This document shows, in pieces, positions 44,905-52,288 of a DNA stretch of 64,000 nt. Source of the DNA: Aureimonas fodinaquatilis. GTDB lineage: Bacteria; Pseudomonadota; Alphaproteobacteria; Rhizobiales; Rhizobiaceae. Position numbers and translations under genes: made by a program. Within the stretch, counting starts at the first letter, position 1. The number at the start of each line of letters is the position of its first letter. The notes under the pieces are model-generated. The model did not search any database, was not told the DNA's origin, and saw only the letters and a list, made by a program, of their open reading frames with translations. The DNA lies in assembly GCF_008369445.1 (NCBI RefSeq), contig NZ_VTWH01000002.1, positions 496,001 to 560,000 on the forward strand. Direction: 5' to 3'.

Positions 44905-47316
44905 TTAAAACAGGCCGCCCTGACCGCTGCCGATCGCTTCCTGGGCGCGCTGCGACACACCCGGCGCAACCGCGCCAACATAGGATTCACCAATGACGCT
45001 GTAGACATCGGATGGGCCGGTGCCCGGTTTGAAAGCCTCAAGCACTGTTCCGGGGCCGGTGCCACCTGCCGCCATGCCGGTGCGCATATCCACCGCAATC
45101 TGCGTCATGCCATCGGGAATGCGGAAATCGGCAACGGGCATGTCCTTCACAGCCTGCGTCATGAACTCGGTGAAAATTGGTGCGGCAAGGCTGCCGCCGG
45201 TTGAACTGTCGCCCAACGAAGCGGGGTTGTCGTAGCCAATATACACGCCCGTCACCAGATCAGGCGTATAGCCGACAAACCAGGCATCCTTCACATCATT
45301 GGTAGTGCCGGTTTTGCCAGCCACAGGGCGGCCCAGCTTGTTGACCGACGTTGCCGTGCCACGCTGCACAACGCCTTCCATCATCGATGTGATCTGATAT
45401 GCCGTCATCGGGTCAAGAACTTGCTCACGCGTGTCCACCAGTTCAGGCTCCGGCTGGTTTTCCCAATCCAGCGCCGAACATGTGTCGCAGCGGCGACCAT
45501 CATGCTTATAGACAGTTAAGCCGTAACGATCCTGCACACGGTCAATCAGCGATGGTTCAATCGAACGGCCACCATTGGCCATAACCGCATAGGCAGACAC
45601 CATGCGCATGACCGTTGTTTCGCCAGAGCCTAGCGACATGGGCAGATACCGCCCCATTCTGTCGTAAACACCGAAGCGCTGGGCATATTCGGCAACCAGG
45701 TCCATACCCATGTCCTGCGCAAGCCGCACGGTCATCAGGTTCCGGCTCTTTTCAATACCCAGCCGCAAAGTTGAAGGCCCGGCAAAAGTGCCGCCATAGT
45801 TTTTGGGCTCCCAGACATTGCCGCGCCCATCAGAAATGGAAATTGGCCCGTCCAGAATGACCGATGCGGGCGTATAGCCGTTGTCCAGCGCAGCCGCATA
45901 AACGATTGGCTTGAAGGAAGATCCGGGCTGACGCAAGGCCTGGGTTGCGCGATTGAACTCTGATTCCGCGTAGGAAAAGCCACCGACCAGCGCCTTGACG
46001 CGTCCGGTGTGCGGATCCATTGCCACCAGAGCGCCTTCGACCTTTGGCGGTTGCCGCAGAAGGTAGCCTGCACCGTCAGGCTTTGCCTCCAGATACACAA
46101 CATCGCCCGGCTCCAGAACCTCCGAAATGCCCCGGCGACCCAGCGCCCATTGCATATCCGCGGCGGAAAGCTCTGTTGTGTCGCGTTCCGGCCCCAATTG
46201 CCCGGAAACCGCGCGGGGCGGCTGCAGGCCCAGGGTCGCGCTGTCTGCACTGGACGAAAGAACAATCGCCAGGCGCCATTCCGGCACATCGGAAAATGCC
46301 CGCACTGCGCCCAACGGCACGGCCCAGTCCGCTTCCAGAGAAACTTTTTCCACCGGCCCGCGCCAGCCCTTGCGCTGATCGAACGCAACCAACGCATGCT
46401 GCAAGGCGGCCCGCGCAAAAACCTGCATCTCTGGGTCGAGTGTTGTACGTACGGAAAGCCCGCCTTCGTAAAGCTCATCAACGCCATAACGCGCAATGAT
46501 CTGGCGGCGCACTTCCTCTGTAAAATACTCTGCAGACGCCAGATAGGTGCCTGTAGGACGCGGATTGACATCCAGTGGCTTGGCGGAGGCATCCGCAGCC
46601 TGTTCAGCCGTGATGACGCCGTTTTCCAGCATACGCGCTATAACCCAGTTGCGACGGCCGATTGCCGCCTCCGGGTTGCGGAACGGGTTGTAATTCTCCG
46701 GTGCCTTGGGCAAAGCCGCCAGATAGGCAGCTTCGTGAATATCCAGCTCGGTTACGCCCTTGTCGAAATAGGCCAGAGACGCAGCGGCCACGCCATAGGC
46801 GCCCATGCCGAGGTAAATTTCGTTGAGGTACAGTTCAAGGATGCGGTCTTTGGAATAGGCTTGTTCAATGCGGAGAGCCAGAATCGCCTCCTTGACCTTG
46901 CGTTCCATGGAACGCTCGTTGGTCAGGAGAAAATTCTTTGCCACCTGCTGCGTGATGGTAGAGCCGCCCTGCATGGGGCCGCCGCGAGCCAGAATAACCG
47001 CGGCGCGCGCAACGCCCTCAATATCAATGCCGGGGTGATGGTAGAAGCTTTTGTCTTCCGCCGACAAAAACGCGTCTTTCAAACCCTGTGGTATTGCCTG
47101 AATGGGCAGAAACAACCGGCGCTCCCGGGCATATTCCGCCATAAGCGCACCGTCAGAAGCGTGGAAGCGGGTGGTTACCGGTGGTTCGTACTTGGCCAGA
47201 ACCTGATAATCCGGCAGGCCTTCGCTCATACGGCTGATATACAGCGCGGCCGCCCCGGCAGCCAGCAGCGCAAAGACAGCCCCTATGCCAAAAAAATAGC
47301 CAATAAGCCTTACCAT
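44905..47316 (-). CDS. mrcA: Penicillin-binding protein 1A (bifunctional)
   Basis: Builds and cross-links peptidoglycan. 803 residues. One N-terminal membrane anchor (about 5-27). Transglycosylase domain with catalytic Glu in SAEDKSFYHHPGID (E87) and GGSTITQQVAKN. A linker with an OB-like insert follows. The transpeptidase domain has SxxK in GSSFKP (Ser466), SRN (524-526) and KTGTTND (668-674). It ends in a Pro/Gly-rich tail. It is leftward with prfB next downstream and amiC upstream, both wall or translation housekeeping genes. Two cysteines in RRCDTCSALDW (about 609-613) may form a disulfide in the periplasm. Confidence 0.97.
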   Translation of the reverse strand: MVRLIGYFFGIGAVFALLAAGAAALYISRMSEGLPDYQVLAKYEPPVTTRFHASDGALMAEYARERRLFLPIQAIPQGLKDAFLSAEDKSFYHHPGIDIEGVARAAVILARGGPMQGGSTITQQVAKNFLLTNERSMERKVKEAILALRIEQAYSKDRILELYLNEIYLGMGAYGVAAASLAYFDKGVTELDIHEAAYLAALPKAPENYNPFRNPEAAIGRRNWVIARMLENGVITAEQAADASAKPLDVNPRPTGTYLASAEYFTEEVRRQIIARYGVDELYEGGLSVRTTLDPEMQVFARAALQHALVAFDQRKGWRGPVEKVSLEADWAVPLGAVRAFSDVPEWRLAIVLSSSADSATLGLQPPRAVSGQLGPERDTTELSAADMQWALGRRGISEVLEPGDVVYLEAKPDGAGYLLRQPPKVEGALVAMDPHTGRVKALVGGFSYAESEFNRATQALRQPGSSFKPIVYAAALDNGYTPASVILDGPISISDGRGNVWEPKNYGGTFAGPSTLRLGIEKSRNLMTVRLAQDMGMDLVAEYAQRFGVYDRMGRYLPMSLGSGETTVMRMVSAYAVMANGGRSIEPSLIDRVQDRYGLTVYKHDGRRCDTCSALDWENQPEPELVDTREQVLDPMTAYQITSMMEGVVQRGTATSVNKLGRPVAGKTGTTNDVKDAWFVGYTPDLVTGVYIGYDNPASLGDSSTGGSLAAPIFTEFMTQAVKDMPVADFRIPDGMTQIAVDMRTGMAAGGTGPGTVLEAFKPGTGPSDVYSVIGESYVGAVAPGVSQRAQEAIGSGQGGLF

Positions 47317-47389
47317 CTGTCCATGCCCTGAGTTTCAGCCGGCCCGGCAGGCCGCAACCACGTCTTACGCTTCACCGCTGCATCAGCTC

Positions 47390-47484
47390 GTTTCATAGGA
47401 TCTCAAGATCGCCTGACACGCTCTAACTTCTTGTTATGTCGCATTGTCCTGACGTTAAAGCGATTCCGCTTCAACGGGAAATGC
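47390..47484 (-). repeat. Composite palindromic repeat, copy C
   Basis: Upstream of PBP1A. A 95-bp element with the same two-part layout as copy A at 29397. The left part contains GATCT-CA-AGATC and the right part (47441-47484) is the 44-bp core. The core stem is CGTTAAAGCG/CGCTTCAACG with one G-T pair, differing from the array units by a paired A-T to G-C change, which keeps the hairpin. Confidence 0.85.
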
Positions 47485-47533
47485 ACTAGATGCCCCTTAA
47501 ATGAGGCGCGGCCATGTTGCGATGCCTTATTAA

Positions 47534-47652
47534 TACTGTTTCAGCCTTTTACCACAGCCTGCGGCAGAGTTGCGACGCCCTTGAGCAACAGTCACATGCA
47601 ACTTTAGTGCATTTAAGGTTGAAACAGTACGGTATCGGCAACCAGACAATGC
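47534..47652 (+). repeat. Decayed palindromic unit within a 15-bp inverted repeat pair
   Basis: 47609-47652 is exactly 44 bases, begins GCATTT and ends GACAATGC, and matches the array unit at about 31 of 44 positions; I read it as a diverged copy. Overlapping it, TACTGTTTCAGCCTT at 47534-47548 is repeated in inverse as AAGGTTGAAACAGTA at 47615-47629 (one G-T pair), enclosing 66 bp. No target duplication is evident. No gene is seen in the 358 bp between PBP1A and amiC. Confidence 0.5.
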
Positions 47653-47674
47653 AACAAATTAAAGAGGCTTAGTG

Positions 47675-48865
47675 CTATTGGGCCGGCAAAGCACCTGCGG
47701 ATGCACGAGATTGCAGATAATCAGAAATTGCATTTGCTGTCAGCATCGCCGCCTTTTTCTGCCATTGCGGCGAACTGACCTGAGCTTCATCTTCCACATT
47801 GGAAAGATAACCAAGTTCCAGAAGGACAGATGGCACGTCCGGTGCGCGCAGAACGCGAAAACCGGCTGAGCGGCGCGGGTTGTTGATCATGTGCAAACCA
47901 CCTTCCTTGATGTGTTTTACAAGATAATCCGCAAAACTATCTGAAAACACTTCAGTTTCCCGTCGCACAAGGTCAACGAGGATGTCGTGGATTTCCGGTG
48001 TGTCCTGCTCCCACTCCGGACCCGCAAAGCGGTCTGCTGCATTTTCACCCAGCGCAAGTGTCTGCGACATGGAATCGGAGGCCTTTTCAGACAAGGTGTA
48101 AACAGTCGCTCCACGCACCTGCGGATAGTCAATGGAATCAGCATGAATGGAAATCATCAGGTCGGCACGATTTTCCCTGCCAATGCTGGTCCGGCGAGCC
48201 AGTCCCACGAACTCGTCCGTTTCGCGGGTCAGAAGAACCCTCACATCTGGGTGATTTTGCAGAATTTCCTGTCGAAGCGTCAGGGCAAATGCAAGATTGA
48301 CCTGCTTTTCAAGAGTGCCTCCAATGCCGGTTGCACCATTGTCTATGCCACCATGCCCCGGATCGATCACCACCAGAGGCTTGTCACCGTTGCTAGCAAA
48401 AGCCGCATCGGACCCGGATTGCCCGGCAGAAACGCGCGCACCCACCGCCTGGGCAAATTCATCTTCCGCAACTGGTCGCAGTTTAACGCGAATCGCCGTA
48501 ACCCCCGACGTCTCCTGCCCGATTTCCAGAAGAGGAATGGCAGGCTGGCGAAGCGCCATCACAATCCTGTAAAAATTTGCTTGTGCCAGACCTTCCCGAA
48601 CAGAGCCGATAACGCCGACATTTTCAGCTATCGGCCAGGTTGTTGCCAGCACCGTGTCGTGCAGGTCAAGAACTATGCGTGGCGGCGATTGCAACAGCCG
48701 GATTTGCGCCTCTGGCCGCGAACTGGCAAGCATTTCCAATGACGTACCATCGCTGGTCACAGACAGAGAAACATCTGTGATAACTGATGTGGCCGCCTGC
48801 GCCTGTGGTGCGACACAGAACAGAAACAGCAGCAACGGCATGAAACGGAAGAGCAGAAGGGGCAT
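47675..48865 (-). CDS. amiC: N-acetylmuramoyl-L-alanine amidase, AmiC type
   Basis: Periplasmic zinc amidase that cuts peptide stems from glycan strands during cell separation. 396 residues: a signal peptide, an AMIN targeting domain (about 25-130) and an Amidase_3 domain (about 163-390). Zinc ligands are H171 in VVIDPGHGGIDNGA, E186 in GTLEKQVNLAF and the His of MISIHADSID; the catalytic Glu is in SVLLELGYLSN. The leader is odd: MPLLLFRF followed by MPLLLFLF, a near-exact 8-residue duplication. It is transcribed toward PBP1A and divergent from rne. Confidence 0.95.
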   Translation of the reverse strand: MPLLLFRFMPLLLFLFCVAPQAQAATSVITDVSLSVTSDGTSLEMLASSRPEAQIRLLQSPPRIVLDLHDTVLATTWPIAENVGVIGSVREGLAQANFYRIVMALRQPAIPLLEIGQETSGVTAIRVKLRPVAEDEFAQAVGARVSAGQSGSDAAFASNGDKPLVVIDPGHGGIDNGATGIGGTLEKQVNLAFALTLRQEILQNHPDVRVLLTRETDEFVGLARRTSIGRENRADLMISIHADSIDYPQVRGATVYTLSEKASDSMSQTLALGENAADRFAGPEWEQDTPEIHDILVDLVRRETEVFSDSFADYLVKHIKEGGLHMINNPRRSAGFRVLRAPDVPSVLLELGYLSNVEDEAQVSSPQWQKKAAMLTANAISDYLQSRASAGALPAQ

Positions 48866-49358
48866 TGAACCTGCATTTATCGCAATGTGGCTTTACACTT
48901 GTTTCTGACGCAACTGCGCCGTAAAAGCAAAAGTGAGACTTAGGATATACGAAGACGCTCCGTCTCGTCGCTGCTGGCCTGAAGTGGACAAACTTCGGCA
49001 GGCATTGCTGGCAAAGGGGCAGGCAGTCGTCCCTCCTGAGCTCTCAAAAAAGATCTCTCCACCCGGCACTTCGGGCTGGAAAAATTGATGTGTGATGGCG
49101 GGTTCCCGCGGATACGTCAAAGTCCATCGGTCATCGCAAGATGGCCAGTTATCAAAGTTTCAGGTCGCTAACGCGTGCACACAGCAATATTCGAAAAATT
49201 GATGCCACATAACAGGCCGCAAACGCGGCCCGCGTCGGTTAACGCTGTTCCTACCGCCAATAGAGCGATCCGTTCGGGCCACTTCCACCCAAGCTACAGA
49301 CCGGCGCATCGCGCCGAAGCTGGTGCGACAGACATTGCCCGGGAAAGCATATTACCAA
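48866..49358 (+). other. Long intergenic / rne leader region
   Basis: About 490 bp between divergent amiC and rne with no convincing gene. A GGCCGC-AAAC-GCGGCC hairpin lies at 49215-49230. Smaller stems such as AGACG-CTC-CGTCT occur further upstream. In E. coli the rne leader is structured and lets RNase E limit its own mRNA; the space and hairpin here are compatible with a similar leader, which is inference. Confidence 0.45.
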
Positions 49359-52223
49359 ATGGCCAACAAAATGCTGATCGACGCTTCCCACCCGGAAGAA
49401 ACACGCGTCGTCGTCGTTAAAGGTAACCGCATTGAAGAATTCGACTTTGAGTCGGAACACAAAAAACAGCTTAAAGGCAATATCTATCTGGCCAAGGTCA
49501 CGCGGGTAGAGCCATCCCTGCAAGCCGCCTTCGTCGAATATGGCGGCAATCGCCATGGTTTCCTGGCGTTCAGCGAAATTCATCCTGACTATTATCAGAT
49601 TCCTGTCGCGGACCGTCAGGCGCTGATGGAAGAAGAATTCGCACGGGCCTCTGACGACGACGAGTTTGATGACGAAAAGCCGGAAGCCAAGCCTTCGGGC
49701 GATCGGAACCGCAAATCACGCCGTGCGAAAGCAGCAAGAGCGCGTAAGACCAAAACCGTTTCGGAAACGGTAGAGGACGCGGAAAAGGCACAGGACGCCC
49801 CTGCAACCGCCGAGGCGACAGCGGCAGAAGCAACCGCGCCGGCAGAGGAGCCAGCAGCGCAACCGGCGGATGAAAAACCACCCGTGCGCAAGCGCCGTGG
49901 CCGCAAGACCAAAGCTGAACTTGCGGCGGAAAAGGCGGCTGCCGAACTTGCTGCCAATGCAGAAGCTGCCAATCTGGACCAGGATGTCGGGGTTGAAGAA
50001 CCGGCCGCTGCGGAAGACAAAACCGCGGTTGAAGTGGTGGAAACCGCACCTGTTGAAACAGAGTTAAGCGCTGCGCCGGTGCCGGAGGGGCAGCAGGAAG
50101 CGGCCACTGTTGAGGCCGTTGACGAAGGCGAAGCCGAAACTGCACGCGAATCCGATATCGAAACGGTTGAGGAAGATTCCGAGCAGATTGACCAGATCGG
50201 CTCCGAAGATGCGATGGAAGAAGTGCCTGTCCGTCAGCGCACGCCACGCAAGCAATACAAAATACAGGAAGTGATCAAACGCCGCCAGATTTTGCTGGTT
50301 CAGGTTGTCAAGGAAGAGCGCGGCAACAAGGGCGCGGCCCTCACTACCTACCTCTCACTGGCCGGGCGTTATTCCGTACTGATGCCGAACACTGCGCGTG
50401 GCGGTGGCATTTCACGCAAAATCACCAATGTTGCAGACCGTAAGCGCCTGAAAGAAGTGGTGCGGGACCTGGAAGTGCCGCGTGGCATGGGCATTATCCT
50501 GCGCACGGCCGGGGCCAACCGCACAAAGGCGGAAGTGAAGCGCGATTATGAGTATCTCATGCGCCTTTGGGAAACCGTCCGCTCACTGACCCTGGGGTCC
50601 ACCGCTCCCGCCCTGGTCTACGAAGAAGGCAGCCTGATCAAACGGTCGATCCGCGATCTTTATAACAAGGACATAGACCAGATTCTGGTTGCTGGTGATG
50701 CAGGGTATCGTGAAGCAAAAGACTTCATGCGCATGTTGATGCCCAGCCAGGCAAAGGTTGTGCAGCGCTATCAGGATCCTACGCCGATTTTCACCCGCCA
50801 GGGTATTGAGGCGCAGCTTGACCGTATGTTGCAGCCCAATGTCACGCTGAAATCCGGTGGCTATATCATCATCAACCAGACAGAGGCTCTGGTGGCGATT
50901 GACGTCAACTCCGGACGTTCAACACGCGAACATTCGGTTGAAGACACCGCTTTTCAGACCAATCTGGAAGCGGCAGAAGAAGTTGCCCGGCAGCTTCGTC
51001 TCCGCGACCTTGCAGGTCTGATTGTCATCGACTTCATCGACATGGAAGAAAAGCGCAACAACAGGGCCGTTGAAAAGCGGCTCAAGGATTGTCTGAAGGA
51101 TGATCGCGCCCGTATTCAGGTTGGCTCGATTTCACATTTCGGGCTGATGGAAATGAGCCGCCAGCGCATTCGCGCCAGCGTGCTTGAGTCCACAATGCAG
51201 GTCTGCCCGACATGCAGCGGCAATGGCTTTATCCGCTCGTCGTCCTCGCTGGCATTGCACGTTCTGCGCACAATAGAAGAGCATATTCTCAAGCAGAGCA
51301 CGCATGATCTGATTGTTAAGGTGCCTACCGCAACGGCGCTTTACATTCTGAACGAAAAGCGCTCGACCATTGACGAGCTGGAGCGCACCCATGGCCTGAG
51401 GATTTCGCTGCAGGCGGATGATGGGCACGGGCATCAGCATGTGGCCATTGAAGCTGGTGCGGAAGCAACACGTAAGCCGCGCATTGCCGTCGTTCAGCCG
51501 GAACCCGTTGAAATTGAAGAGCCGGAAGTTGAAGAGCTGCCCGCAGAAGCTGAAGTTGTGCAGGAGGCGCGCGAAGGTGGCGACGACAACCGCCGTCGCA
51601 AGCGGCGCAGGCGGCGCCGGCGCGACGATTCAGACAATGGCGATCAATTGGCTGATGGCAATGCGGCTGATGACAATGGCGATGAGGACGAGAGCGAAGC
51701 CGCTTCAGATTTGACTGAAGCAGGAGAATCTGTAGCTCAGTCCGACACGGACGAAAACGGTGATGCTTCGCGGGATCGTAAGCGCCGGCGACGCGGGCGG
51801 CGTGGTGGCAGACGCTCACGCGACGAAGCCATTGCCGAGGGCACTGCAGTGGCGGATGCAGTTGAGCTGAATTCGGCTGTTGAAGAAGGCCAGATTGTCA
51901 GTGACAACGCGGTGGAGCCGTTTGCTGTTGCAACAGATGAGGACACTGAAGCTGATCTGGCGCTGGCTGGCGATTTGCCGGTCGAGAATGACGTTGCTGT
52001 GGACGAAAAACTGACAGTCGTCGATGCGGTTGAGGCTTCAGTTACCGAGCCTGCAAACGGCGACATTGCGCCGGAGGCAGTGGTTGAAGCGGCAGTGGAG
52101 GAAATCCAGACTGTTGAGGAAGCTGTGCCGACAGAGCCGGTTATAACCCGCAACGGTGATGACAATGCTGCCGAGCAAAAGCCAAAGCGCACCGGGTGGT
52201 GGGCACGACGCAGCTTTTTCTAA
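49359..52223 (+). CDS. rne: Ribonuclease E
   Basis: Endoribonuclease that starts mRNA decay and matures rRNA and tRNA. 954 residues from the ATG at 49359 (MANKMLIDASHPEETRVVVV, the alphaproteobacterial opening). The S1 domain is split by an acidic, Ala/Glu-rich insert of about 200 residues (92-297). The DNase I-like catalytic Asp residues are in VAIDVNSGR (about 515) and IVIDFIDM (about 558), and the zinc-link is CPTCSGNG (about 617). The C-terminal 300 residues are disordered, with Arg-rich RNA-binding blocks and acidic stretches, a likely degradosome scaffold, ending KRTGWWARRSFF. A GTG-started extension to 49323 is unlikely. Confidence 0.96.
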   Translation: MANKMLIDASHPEETRVVVVKGNRIEEFDFESEHKKQLKGNIYLAKVTRVEPSLQAAFVEYGGNRHGFLAFSEIHPDYYQIPVADRQALMEEEFARASDDDEFDDEKPEAKPSGDRNRKSRRAKAARARKTKTVSETVEDAEKAQDAPATAEATAAEATAPAEEPAAQPADEKPPVRKRRGRKTKAELAAEKAAAELAANAEAANLDQDVGVEEPAAAEDKTAVEVVETAPVETELSAAPVPEGQQEAATVEAVDEGEAETARESDIETVEEDSEQIDQIGSEDAMEEVPVRQRTPRKQYKIQEVIKRRQILLVQVVKEERGNKGAALTTYLSLAGRYSVLMPNTARGGGISRKITNVADRKRLKEVVRDLEVPRGMGIILRTAGANRTKAEVKRDYEYLMRLWETVRSLTLGSTAPALVYEEGSLIKRSIRDLYNKDIDQILVAGDAGYREAKDFMRMLMPSQAKVVQRYQDPTPIFTRQGIEAQLDRMLQPNVTLKSGGYIIINQTEALVAIDVNSGRSTREHSVEDTAFQTNLEAAEEVARQLRLRDLAGLIVIDFIDMEEKRNNRAVEKRLKDCLKDDRARIQVGSISHFGLMEMSRQRIRASVLESTMQVCPTCSGNGFIRSSSSLALHVLRTIEEHILKQSTHDLIVKVPTATALYILNEKRSTIDELERTHGLRISLQADDGHGHQHVAIEAGAEATRKPRIAVVQPEPVEIEEPEVEELPAEAEVVQEAREGGDDNRRRKRRRRRRRDDSDNGDQLADGNAADDNGDEDESEAASDLTEAGESVAQSDTDENGDASRDRKRRRRGRRGGRRSRDEAIAEGTAVADAVELNSAVEEGQIVSDNAVEPFAVATDEDTEADLALAGDLPVENDVAVDEKLTVVDAVEASVTEPANGDIAPEAVVEAAVEEIQTVEEAVPTEPVITRNGDDNAAEQKPKRTGWWARRSFF

Positions 52224-52288
52224 AAGCGGCGACTGCTCCAATTATAGAATGCTGCGGGTTTCGCGCTGAAAAAGCGCGGGACCCGTTT

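Noticed and set aside
46009-47331. 440-codon open frame on the plus strand opposite PBP1A
   Set aside because: It is antisense to a complete penicillin-binding protein with all catalytic motifs; its composition (Arg/Gln/His-rich) and lack of domains are those of a shadow frame.
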